A stretch of DNA of 5,052 nt from an uncultured Allomuricauda sp. (lineage in GTDB: Bacteria > Bacteroidota > Bacteroidia > Flavobacteriales > Flavobacteriaceae), in NCBI GenBank assembly GCA_937911965.1, contig CALDPL010000307.1, forward strand, positions 1 to 5,052, given 5' to 3'. A program made the position numbers and the translations under genes. This document shows positions 1-5,052 of this stretch, in pieces; position 1 is the stretch's first letter; each line of letters opens with the position of its first letter. The notes below the pieces were generated by a model. That model saw only the letters and a list, made by a program, of their open reading frames with translations, was not told where the DNA came from and ran no database searches.

Positions 1-215
1 TGCTGGTGTGCAGTGTGCAGGACGATGGAGTGGGTCGGTACCCCTTGGGGGAAAATACATCCGGCAAGCGGTCCTACGGGCTGGCCATAACCCGGAGCAG
101 ATTGGAGGTGATCAACGGCCAAGGCCGGGGAGGGGCCACGATGGAAATCACCAACGGCCCAAATGGGAGGGGAACCCGGGTTGCGGTGCACTTGCCCTAT
201 AAGCCCATATTTTGA
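1..215 (+). CDS. LytS-type sensor histidine kinase, C-terminal fragment (5' end outside window)
   Basis: Only the last 70 or so residues are present; the reading frame is open to the left edge, with the first complete codon at position 3, and stops at TGA 213-215. The fragment is the end of a HATPase_c ATP-binding domain. It shows the DDGVGR segment (equivalent to the DNGxGR G1 box of LytS/YehU-type kinases), then SYGLAITRSRLEVIN (equivalent to the SxGxxITxxRLxxLN lid/G2 region), and a final GTRVAVHLP strand. In this family the kinase autophosphorylates a histidine in a His_kinase domain and passes the phosphate to a LytTR response regulator; that domain and any membrane or sensor part lie outside the window. 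The regulator gene follows 17 bp after the stop, so the two are almost certainly one operon. The signal sensed cannot be deduced. The GTG at position 6 is internal, not a start. Confidence 0.88.
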   Translation, partial: LVCSVQDDGVGRYPLGENTSGKRSYGLAITRSRLEVINGQGRGGATMEITNGPNGRGTRVAVHLPYKPIF

Positions 216-232
216 ACGGACAACAGATTGGA

Positions 233-967
233 ATGACCATAGCCATAATTGACGACGAACAACATTGCATGGACCGTTTGATGCATTTTCTGGTCCCCCA
301 TTCAAAAAAGCACGAGATAACGACCTTCAGTACGGTGGAGGAGGCTGTCGAAGGGCTGGAACGATTGAGGCCGGACATTGTTTTTTTGGACGTTCAGTTG
401 GGAAGGGAAACGGGCTTTGACCTGCTTTCCGCGGTCGGCCATAGGGAGTTCTCCCTGATCTTTACCACTGCCTACGAAAAATATGCGGTGGAGGCCTTTA
501 AATACTCCGCCATGGCCTATTTGCTGAAACCCATCGACCGGGAAGACTTTGAAGAGGCCCTGAAAAAGGCCACCGACCGGGCCCAGCAGGTCCAATTGCA
601 GGAGCGATTGGACGTATTGCTCTCCCATATCTCAAGGGAAAACCCCTTTAAAAGGATCAGCATCCCCCACAGGGAAGGCTACACTTTCCCCCTGGTATCC
701 GATATCGTCCGATGCCGGGCCGATGTGAACTATACCCATATATTCTGTGTGGACGGAAAGAAATACACTGCATCCAAGACCTTGAAGCATTTTGAGCAAT
801 TGTTGCCGGCCCAGCAGTTTTTTAGGATCCACAATTCCCATCTGGTCAATTTGGACTATGTGGCCTCCTATGATAAAAATGGATTTGTGCTGCTCACGGA
901 CGGCAGCAGGCTTGAGGTTTCCTCAAGAAAAAAGGAAGCCTTTATCAAGGCCTGTACCCGGCCCTGA
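233..967 (+). CDS. LytTR-family response regulator (LytR/AlgR type)
   Basis: A 244-residue cytoplasmic DNA-binding regulator, normal length for the family. Residues 1-118 are a receiver domain: acidic pair D7-D8 in AIIDDE, phosphoacceptor D53 in IVFLDVQLG, switch Thr79 in FTTAYEKYAVEAF, and K99 in YLLKPI. After a short linker, residues about 138-242 form a LytTR DNA-binding domain, shown by the stretch running from ISIPHREGY through DIVRCRADVNYTHI to FFRIHNSHLVNLDYV and the final DGSRLEVSSRKK. LytTR proteins usually bind pairs of short direct repeats and activate transcription. The gene sits 17 bp behind the sensor kinase fragment and is surely its partner. I chose ATG 233 because the protein then begins MTIAIIDDE, the usual receiver start; an in-frame TTG at 212 overlapping the kinase stop would add seven residues that match nothing in the fold. 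Target genes are unknown. Confidence 0.93.
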   Translation: MTIAIIDDEQHCMDRLMHFLVPHSKKHEITTFSTVEEAVEGLERLRPDIVFLDVQLGRETGFDLLSAVGHREFSLIFTTAYEKYAVEAFKYSAMAYLLKPIDREDFEEALKKATDRAQQVQLQERLDVLLSHISRENPFKRISIPHREGYTFPLVSDIVRCRADVNYTHIFCVDGKKYTASKTLKHFEQLLPAQQFFRIHNSHLVNLDYVASYDKNGFVLLTDGSRLEVSSRKKEAFIKACTRP

Positions 968-985
968 TAAGAGACTTCCCACTTT

Positions 986-1005
986 AAGGGGGACCACCCC
1001 CCCTT
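986..1005. terminator. GC-rich hairpin between convergent genes, possible bidirectional terminator
   Basis: AAGGGGG (986-992) pairs perfectly with CCCCCTT (999-1005) around a six-base loop. It lies 19 bp after the response regulator stop and 18 bp after the stop of the convergent membrane protein gene. Rightward, a short T run appears only at about 1020-1024, 15 bases beyond the stem; leftward there is no T run. Position and stem support a terminator role, but the missing adjacent T tract keeps it tentative. Confidence 0.45.
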
Positions 1006-1022
1006 GCACTTAAACCCGCTTT

Positions 1023-1379
1023 TTACAAGATCGCGATCATCCCTATGATCACAGCGAAACTAAAAAGTACACTGATGATCAAGATATTGAATGTGATCTT
1101 GGCGTTGAGGTTGGCCAATACGGCCCCATTGAAGGCCATACAAAAAATGGTGACCAAAAAGAGCAGGCCCATTTTTGGCAGGTCGGCAAGGCCGCTCATC
1201 AAGAGGAACATGGCCGCCGCCGAACCGAGACAGCTTTGACCGATGATGGCGATGGTGGCATATCCGAACCTTGCCCTTTGAAATTCTTCCAATAGCTCAT
1301 GGTAGAGTTCCAAGGGCCTGTTCTTTTTTACTTTGGTTGCAGTGGTGTTTGGCATGACCAGTGCGGTTGAATCTTTCAT
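1023..1379 (-). CDS. Small three-helix membrane protein downstream of ric, function unknown
   Basis: A 118-residue protein that I cannot assign to a named family. Residues 1-20 are polar and variable. Residues about 21-38 (RPLELYHELLEEFQRARF) look like an amphipathic helix at the membrane surface. Three hydrophobic helices follow: about 39-61, holding the small-residue motif GQSCLGSAAAM with Cys50; about 70-91; and about 95-118, with the protein ending inside the last helix. No soluble domain, signal peptide or catalytic motif is visible. It starts 47 bp after the ric stop on the same strand, with no hairpin between, so the two are probably cotranscribed and it may act with RIC in NO or redox stress; this is inference from position. 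ATG 1379 is chosen. A TTG at 1439 would extend the protein by 20 polar residues and overlap the end of ric, and ATG 1355 is also possible. Confidence 0.8.
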   Translation of the reverse strand: MKDSTALVMPNTTATKVKKNRPLELYHELLEEFQRARFGYATIAIIGQSCLGSAAAMFLLMSGLADLPKMGLLFLVTIFCMAFNGAVLANLNAKITFNILIISVLFSFAVIIGMIAIL

Positions 1380-1426
1380 TATATAGGGTATTGGGTTTGT
1401 GTTTTCTCCGTTATTATCCTTGTATC

Positions 1427-2158
1427 CTAGTGTTGGCAAAACAATTGTTTTTCCAACTGCTCCGCATTGGGAAACAGGATGTTGTTTTCCAAATGGATGT
1501 GTCTGTGCAGGTCATCCTCGAACTCCTGAAGGAGGGAATAAGTGACCCTATAGGTACTGCAGGCATCCTCCGGTGGGGTATAGTCGTCGCTCAGGGCGGC
1601 GATTTGCCTAAAGCGTTCCCCTTCGTCATCATGTTCGGCCATCATCTGTTGGATCGGGTTCTTGACCGTCCCGAAATGAGGGGCCTCGGGAACTTGCCCC
1701 TTGCCCTTGGCCTGGACCATTTTGCGGATCCAGGGAAAGAGCACCAGTTCCTCCCGTTTCATGTGCATGGCGAGTTCCCCTGCAGTGATATTGAAATGGG
1801 AAAGGATTTCCATCAGTTCCGGGTGCCTGTCCCCGTGTACTTTGCAGAGCTTCTCGAGGTACGGTCTCAGGACGGGGATCTGCTGTTCCACATATCGGTG
1901 ATGTTTTTTCTCGACGTAATCGGCCAGTAGGTCCAAGGGCCAGCTTTCAAAGTCAATATTGTCCCCCTGTTCTTGGTTCTGGACCTGCTCCAGTTCCTTT
2001 CTGAGTTGCTCGAGGTCCAAATTGTTGGTTTCGGCCACTTCCTCCAGACTGCGGTTTCCCCTACAGCAAAAATCGATCTTATGGTTTTTGAACACCTGAG
2101 CGGTTCGATAGTCCTCGGCCACAATCTGGCCCACGGTTTTCTCCAATGTCTGTTCCAT
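1427..2158 (-). CDS. ric: Iron-sulfur cluster repair di-iron protein (RIC / ScdA / YtfE family)
   Basis: A 243-residue cytoplasmic protein. RIC proteins restore Fe-S clusters damaged by nitric oxide or hydrogen peroxide, using a hemerythrin-like di-iron centre. Residues about 5-60 form the ScdA_N (DUF542) domain with its hallmark DFCCRGN, Cys31-Cys32. Residues about 75-238 form a hemerythrin-like four-helix bundle. Candidate iron ligands by comparison with E. coli YtfE are His86 or His87 (KKHHRY), His132 and Glu136 (MHMKREE), His176 (AEHDDEGE), and His220 with Glu224 in HRHIHLENNILFP. Length and domain order are typical, and nothing is missing. ATG 2158 places the family N-terminus EKTVGQIVAEDYRTAQVF directly after the start. 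It is the first gene of a likely two-gene unit with the small membrane protein downstream. A 320-bp upstream region with two repeated operator-like elements suggests tight regulation. scdA and ytfE are alternative names. Confidence 0.95.
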   Translation of the reverse strand: MEQTLEKTVGQIVAEDYRTAQVFKNHKIDFCCRGNRSLEEVAETNNLDLEQLRKELEQVQNQEQGDNIDFESWPLDLLADYVEKKHHRYVEQQIPVLRPYLEKLCKVHGDRHPELMEILSHFNITAGELAMHMKREELVLFPWIRKMVQAKGKGQVPEAPHFGTVKNPIQQMMAEHDDEGERFRQIAALSDDYTPPEDACSTYRVTYSLLQEFEDDLHRHIHLENNILFPNAEQLEKQLFCQH

Positions 2159-2178
2159 TATAGTTTCTTTTGGGTTAC

Positions 2179-2204
2179 TCGGATAAAAACATCCTATTTA
2201 ATTT
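2179..2204. repeat. Operator-like element, copy 1 (ric-proximal)
   Basis: A 26-bp element matching 2346-2371 at 24 of 26 positions, in the same orientation, offset 167 bp. Its core GGATAAAAACATCC is a perfect inverted repeat, GGAT-N6-ATCC, and the conserved block continues into an A/T-rich tail (TATTTAATTT). The element lies 20 bp upstream of the ric start codon. A symmetric core of this size suits a dimeric regulator. Whether that is an Rrf2/NsrR-like, Crp/FNR-like or other protein cannot be told from the sequence. Confidence 0.6.
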
Positions 2205-2319
2205 CAAAATTTTTTCAATCTTCAATTCAGGTCTTTCCATTTCTAGGGCCCCTGCTCAAAAGGGTGAAAATTTCAGGGTGTTGTCTTTTTAACCACCTGG
2301 TTTTCCCTGGAACTTGGGA

Positions 2320-2382
2320 CAAAGATAAAACATAAACTTTATAATTCGGACAAAAATATCCTATTTAATTTTATTTTTGAAA
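2320..2382 (-). promoter_or_regulatory. Candidate ric promoter region with two Bacteroidota-type -7 boxes
   Basis: On the minus strand there are two exact matches to the TAnnTTTG -7 consensus of Bacteroidota. The first is TATTTTTG at 2358-2351, preceded at a 20-base spacing by TTTC (2382-2379), close to the TTTG -33 element. The second is TATCTTTG at 2327-2320, preceded by TTTG (2354-2351) at a longer, 23-base spacing. Either would give a leader of roughly 150-190 bases before ric. The first box lies inside the distal 26-bp element. A/T-rich DNA yields such matches by chance, so this is a prediction. Confidence 0.4.
2346..2371. repeat. Operator-like element, copy 2 (ric-distal)
   Basis: Second copy of the 26-bp element at 2179-2204, differing at two positions (T to C and C to T). 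Both changes fall in or beside the inverted repeat, giving GGAC-N6-ATCC, so the outer three pairs GGA/TCC remain and the inner one is lost. Read on the minus strand, this copy contains TATTTTTG, a perfect TAnnTTTG -7 box that copy 1 lacks (TGTTTTTA). A regulator bound here would cover a promoter for ric. Confidence 0.6.
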
Positions 2383-2449
2383 AGCCGCTGTCCAAGGATG
2401 AATTGGGGCTGGTTTAAAAAAGGGTAACGCACGGACAATAAGCCCAATA

Positions 2450-2478
2450 CCTTCAAGGGGCAGGGAGGCCCCCCAAGG
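2450..2478 (-). terminator. Hairpin directly after the serine hydrolase stop, possible terminator
   Basis: GGGGC (2457-2461) pairs with GCCCC (2468-2472) around a six-base loop, and CCTT (2450-2453) pairs with AAGG (2475-2478) across a small internal loop, giving nine pairs in all. The structure abuts the hydrolase stop codon at 2479-2481. On the minus strand no T run follows at once; a run of six T comes about 30 bases later (2421-2416). It may stabilise the 3' end or aid termination. Confidence 0.35.
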
Positions 2479-4062
2479 TCAGTGGCCGGTGGGGTTTTGT
2501 TCGACCCGTTTGAGATTTAGGTCATGGAAGTCAAAACTAAAATCAATGTTCGGGGATATGCCCTTCATCCTGATTCCGATTCCCTTGCCGTTTTCATCCA
2601 GATCAAAGGTGGCAAAGGCGTCCGCCGACATATCGGGATATTTCCATTTGACCGCGAAGGTCGTGGCCTTGTAATGGAACATGGGCCCATTGAGTTTGGG
2701 GGAGTGTTTTGAGGTGAACCAAAGCGTCCCGTCCTTTTTGGAAATTTCCACTTCCCCGAACCAATTGTCCCTATAGGTGCCGATAAAGGGACTCAGGTCT
2801 ATGGCCTTGTTTTTGTTTTTGGCAACGGTTTCCCATACTTTGGTGGTCACCGAATCCGACTCCTGGCCCGAGGCCTTGGCCCGGTCCGCCATGGTTTTGA
2901 TCCAGTCGCGCTTTTCGATGTCCAGGTAGGAATCCAGTATCATTTCCGGGACCGAACTGTAGGCATATCCCCCGGGGGAGGAATTGGTCAATACAACTAT
3001 CCCTAGATCGAGCTCGGGGACCAAGATGGTCTTTGATAGCATCCCCGGCAGGCCCCCTGTATGGCTGATGACAATTTTACCTTGCCTATCGGCAATCCTC
3101 CATCCCAGTCCGTAGGCCATAAAATGTTGTTTGGTCCTTGGATCGGGCTTTGTGGTGAAACTTATATTTGTGTGCGGTCTCCACATCTGCCGTTGTTGCC
3201 GTTCGGAAAAGAGCTCCTTGGACAGATCGGTACCGTATCTGCCCCCGTTGAGTTGTACCAACATCCACTTGCTCAGATCATCCACACTGGCAAAGATGCC
3301 ACCGGCGGCGCCGACCAGGTCGTTGTCATAGGTGGTCAGTTGTTGGATTTTTTCGCCCTCCGAATTATGGGGGAGGGCCAGGTTGGCATTTTCGGGCAGT
3401 TTGGAACTTGTGGGGACCGAACGGTCCATCCCCAGGGGATCCATGATCTCGGATTGCACGAAATCCACCCAGCTCTTTCCACTGGCCCGGACCACCACTT
3501 CCCCGGCTACGATATACAGGAGATTGTCGTAATCGTATTTGGTACGGAATGCCGAGACCGGCCTTTGGTACTGAAAACTGCCCACCACGTCCGTGATGGT
3601 GTAATCGGCACCGTCGGGGAAGAACATCAGGTCGCCCGCCCCGAGGCCGAGGCCGCTCCTGTGGGTCAACAGATCGACAATGTTAAAGTTGTTGGTGACA
3701 TAATCGTTGTACATTCTGAACTCGGGAATATGGTCGATCACCCGGTCCTCCCACTTCAGTTTTCCCCGATCCACCAGGATGGCCAAACTTGCCGCGGTAA
3801 ATGCCTTGGAATTGGAGGCGATGGCAAAAAGTGTATTTTCGTCCACTTTTTCCCCGCCCTGGACCGTGCGGACCCCATAGCCTTTGGAATGGATTTTTTT
3901 ACCATCCTTGACAACGGCGACCGCCAGGCCGACCGATGGCGTGGTCTGCAGTGCCCTTTGGACGAGGGAATCGATGCCGGGGCCCGTAATTTCTTGGGCA
4001 GAGATTGAAAAGGGGAGGGGAAAGCTAAATGCCAACAACAGCAGGAACATCATTTTTTTCAT
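2479..4062 (-). CDS. Secreted serine hydrolase, beta-lactamase class C / PBP-like family
   Basis: A 527-residue protein with a signal peptide (KK then a hydrophobic run, likely cleaved after Ala22 in SISAQE), so it acts in the periplasm or outside the cell. Residues about 28-385 are a Beta-lactamase (PF00144) domain. All three active-site motifs are present: S83-x-x-K86 (SNSK) with nucleophile Ser83, Y178-D-N180 (YDN), and H334-T335-G336 (HTGG). Supporting family features are the LLTHRSGL segment (131-138) and GAAGGIFASVDDLSKWM (251-267). Residues about 410-520 look like a C-terminal beta-sheet domain of the DUF3471 type. Such proteins hydrolyse peptide or ester bonds; D-aminopeptidases, esterases and penicillin-binding-like enzymes share this fold, and the substrate cannot be read from the sequence, so calling it a resistance beta-lactamase is not justified. 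ATG 4062 is fixed by the signal peptide. It is probably transcribed alone: a terminator lies upstream and a hairpin downstream. Confidence 0.93.
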   Translation of the reverse strand: MKKMMFLLLLAFSFPLPFSISAQEITGPGIDSLVQRALQTTPSVGLAVAVVKDGKKIHSKGYGVRTVQGGEKVDENTLFAIASNSKAFTAASLAILVDRGKLKWEDRVIDHIPEFRMYNDYVTNNFNIVDLLTHRSGLGLGAGDLMFFPDGADYTITDVVGSFQYQRPVSAFRTKYDYDNLLYIVAGEVVVRASGKSWVDFVQSEIMDPLGMDRSVPTSSKLPENANLALPHNSEGEKIQQLTTYDNDLVGAAGGIFASVDDLSKWMLVQLNGGRYGTDLSKELFSERQQRQMWRPHTNISFTTKPDPRTKQHFMAYGLGWRIADRQGKIVISHTGGLPGMLSKTILVPELDLGIVVLTNSSPGGYAYSSVPEMILDSYLDIEKRDWIKTMADRAKASGQESDSVTTKVWETVAKNKNKAIDLSPFIGTYRDNWFGEVEISKKDGTLWFTSKHSPKLNGPMFHYKATTFAVKWKYPDMSADAFATFDLDENGKGIGIRMKGISPNIDFSFDFHDLNLKRVEQNPTGH

Positions 4063-4198
4063 GGTGTTTTTCTTTGGTTATAAATGAAGTGGTCCCATGG
4101 AGCGCCCTTTGAAATGGCCCCACAAAGTTTCTAAATATACTCTTTTCGTCCCATTCCCCATGGAAAATTCCCCTAGAATCCCTCGATTTACTGCCATG

Positions 4199-4222
4199 AA
4201 AAAGCAGGCCTCCCATTGCCTG
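4199..4222 (-). terminator. Intrinsic terminator after the TerB-like gene
   Basis: Read on the minus strand, CAGGC (4222-4218) pairs with GCCTG (4209-4205) around an eight-base loop, followed by C and five T (4203-4199). It lies 12 bp beyond the TerB-like stop and ends about 136 bp before the serine hydrolase start. This is a standard rho-independent layout, which separates the two minus-strand genes into distinct transcripts. Confidence 0.65.
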
Positions 4223-4234
4223 TGACCGGAATCC

Positions 4235-4645
4235 CTATTGGGAATCGAAGAGCAACTGCAAACGGCCCAACATCAGGAGTTCGGCCTTGTTGTTTCCGGA
4301 AAATGCCGCTGCGATCGCCCTGGAGGTGGATAGGGCCAAAGCCTTCACCGCAGGGGTGAACCACTTATTGTGATCCCCGTAGTACTGCTCAAATTCCCCA
4401 TAGGCCTCATTTCCACTTTTTTCTTGTTCCATCAGCCAATCGAACACTATATTGATCTGGTGGGCGGCATCGGTGCCGAACTCATCCTCCACATCGTCCA
4501 CATCGATCCAATGTTCGCGGACCAGCTCCTCCAGTTTTTCAATTTCCTTCCTGTGTACCCTTTGATCTGCCATGGCCACGGCATAAAACAATTTTCCAAG
4601 GTTTTGGTACATTTCGTTTCCCCGTTTCTCTTTGGATTGCGACAT
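4235..4645 (-). CDS. TerB-like domain protein, function unknown
   Basis: A 136-residue soluble, acidic protein, all-helical by its pattern. Near the N-terminus, LGKLFYAVAMADQRVHRKEIEKLEELV (residues 16-42) matches the first repeat of TerB/DUF533-like domains, whose A-D-x-x-V-x-x-x-E pattern (here Asp27 and Glu34) is often thought to bind a metal ion. The C-terminal half (97-133, including ALSTSRAIAAAFSGNNKAELLMLGRLQLLF) would be the closing helices. Despite the name, these small proteins are not shown to give tellurite resistance, and no other ter genes are visible. It appears monocistronic, with a terminator just downstream and a divergent PAS-protein gene upstream. The start is uncertain: ATG 4645 has an A-rich leader typical of the group, ATG 4612 begins at the conserved domain, and ATG 4687 and 4675 would add a basic, unconserved-looking N-terminus. 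Confidence 0.72.
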   Translation of the reverse strand: MSQSKEKRGNEMYQNLGKLFYAVAMADQRVHRKEIEKLEELVREHWIDVDDVEDEFGTDAAHQINIVFDWLMEQEKSGNEAYGEFEQYYGDHNKWFTPAVKALALSTSRAIAAAFSGNNKAELLMLGRLQLLFDSQ

Positions 4646-4729
4646 AGTTGTATTTTTTTGGACATTTCTCCGCATAAATATAGTCATGTTGAAATTTTTT
4701 CAGTTGACCAAAATCAGTATTTTTAACCA

Positions 4730-5052
4730 ATGGAGTTATTCGAGGAAAATGTGGTGCTTGGCATGTTGTCGGAAGTTGTCTCCGAGGGCATCCTCATAGT
4801 GGACGCCGATCAAAAGATCGTGGGCAGCAACTCCGCTGCCAATCAATTGTTCGGATATTCCAAAAGGGAGCTCGAAGGCAGGCCGATGGACATCTTGATC
4901 CCCAGGAGGGTGAGGTCGGGGCACCGCAAGGATGTCGATACCTTTATCGGTACGGGCAGGGCAAGGCCCATGGGCCCCGGCCTGGACTTATGGGGCCTTC
5001 GAAAGGACGGGGATGAATTTCCCCTGGAGATCAGTCTGAACCCCTTCAAGAT
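4730..5052 (+). CDS. PAS-domain protein, probable sensor kinase, N-terminal fragment (3' end outside window)
   Basis: An open frame starts at ATG 4730 and runs past the right edge with no stop, giving about 107 residues. Residues about 12-107 are one PAS domain: EGILIVDADQKIVGSNSAANQLFGYSKRELEGR (20-51), the helical segment with His65, then GPGLDLWGLRKDGDEFPLEISLNPF (82-106), the typical closing strands. The subfamily is that of FixL and related S-box sensors. There is no signal peptide or membrane helix before the PAS domain, so sensing is probably cytoplasmic. Most proteins with such an N-terminal PAS domain are histidine kinases, but the output domain lies outside the window, so a diguanylate cyclase or other output is not excluded. 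It is divergent from the TerB-like gene, with 84 bp between starts if that gene begins at 4645. A TATTTTTA box at 4719-4726 is too close to ATG 4730 for a normal leader. Confidence 0.85.
   Translation, partial: MELFEENVVLGMLSEVVSEGILIVDADQKIVGSNSAANQLFGYSKRELEGRPMDILIPRRVRSGHRKDVDTFIGTGRARPMGPGLDLWGLRKDGDEFPLEISLNPFK

Larger units (their letters stand above)
2159..2478. other. 320-bp noncoding region between serine hydrolase and ric
   Basis: No open reading frame here resembles a protein; the stretch is more A/T-rich than the flanking genes. From right to left it holds a GC-rich hairpin just after the hydrolase stop, an A/T-rich segment with two candidate -7 boxes and the distal 26-bp element, a middle stretch (about 2221-2319) in which I see nothing specific, and the proximal element beside the ric start. 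The region is long for this compact window, which fits regulatory content or a small RNA, but no RNA family is recognised. Confidence 0.6.

Noticed and set aside
212..232. TTG start for the response regulator overlapping the kinase stop
   Set aside because: It would give a stop/start overlap suggestive of translational coupling, but the added residues precede the normal receiver start, and ATG 233 gives the usual N-terminus.
1380..1439. TTG start extending the small membrane protein into the end of ric
   Set aside because: The added 20 residues are polar and low in pattern, TTG is a rare start, and ATG 1379 leaves a normal intergenic gap.
1361..1930. Open frame of 189 codons on the plus strand
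   Set aside because: Antisense to ric, whose DFCCRGN and hemerythrin ligands are unmistakable; the plus-strand product resembles nothing.
3061..4008. Open frame of 315 codons on the plus strand
   Set aside because: It lies wholly antisense to the serine hydrolase, which has a signal peptide and all three catalytic motifs. The translated product has no recognisable domain; it is a codon-bias shadow.
2479..4062. Antibiotic-resistance beta-lactamase
   Set aside because: The SxxK, YxN and HTG motifs define the wide class-C fold, but the HTG in place of KTG, the C-terminal beta domain and the length fit the general serine hydrolase group, where the substrate is usually not a beta-lactam.
4235..4645. 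Tellurite-resistance operon
   Set aside because: Only a TerB-like fold is present; no terA, terC, terD or terZ-like gene is in the window.
4370..4726. Open frame of 118 codons on the plus strand
   Set aside because: Antisense to the TerB-like gene, and the product has no family-like pattern. It was weighed seriously because the TerB-like assignment is the weaker one, but the minus-strand protein has a clear helical and acidic domain pattern.
4736..5049. Two minus-strand open frames at the right edge
   Set aside because: Both are antisense to the well-matched PAS domain coding sequence, which is open to the window end.

Overview
The window looks like part of a chromosome from a member of the Bacteroidota, most likely a marine-type flavobacterium of moderate GC. 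The reasons are a LytS/LytTR two-component pair of the Bacteroidota kind, A/T-rich leaders instead of clear Shine-Dalgarno sites, -7 boxes of the TAnnTTTG type, and a secreted protein whose signal peptide ends in the Ala-Gln-Glu junction common in this group. No mobile element, rRNA, tRNA or CRISPR array is visible. The species assignment is inference.

Layout. At the left edge (1-215, +) is the C-terminal end of a LytS-type sensor histidine kinase. A LytTR response regulator follows it directly (233-967, +). A GC-rich hairpin lies between this pair and a convergent two-gene unit on the minus strand. That unit is read from right to left: ric/scdA, a di-iron iron-sulfur cluster repair protein (2158-1427), then a small three-helix membrane protein (1379-1023). 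The 320-bp gap upstream of ric holds two near-identical 26-bp elements with inverted-repeat cores, two good Bacteroidota-type -7 boxes, and a hairpin just after the upstream gene. Next on the minus strand come a secreted class-C beta-lactamase-family serine hydrolase (4062-2479) and a TerB-like small protein (4645-4235). The latter is followed by a convincing intrinsic terminator. At the right edge, divergent from the TerB-like gene, a PAS-domain protein begins (4730 to the window end, +). It is probably a sensor kinase and is cut by the window.

How the parts fit. The ric pair is the only obviously stress-linked unit: RIC proteins repair Fe-S clusters damaged by nitric oxide or oxidants. The membrane partner and the doubled operator-like elements suggest a regulated NO/redox-stress module whose membrane component and regulator are not identifiable here. 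The LytS/LytTR pair, serine hydrolase and TerB-like gene look like independent neighbours. The PAS domain at the right edge resembles the FixL PAS subfamily and keeps a histidine at the FixL haem-ligand position, but lacks the FixL arginine, so gas sensing is only a hypothesis.
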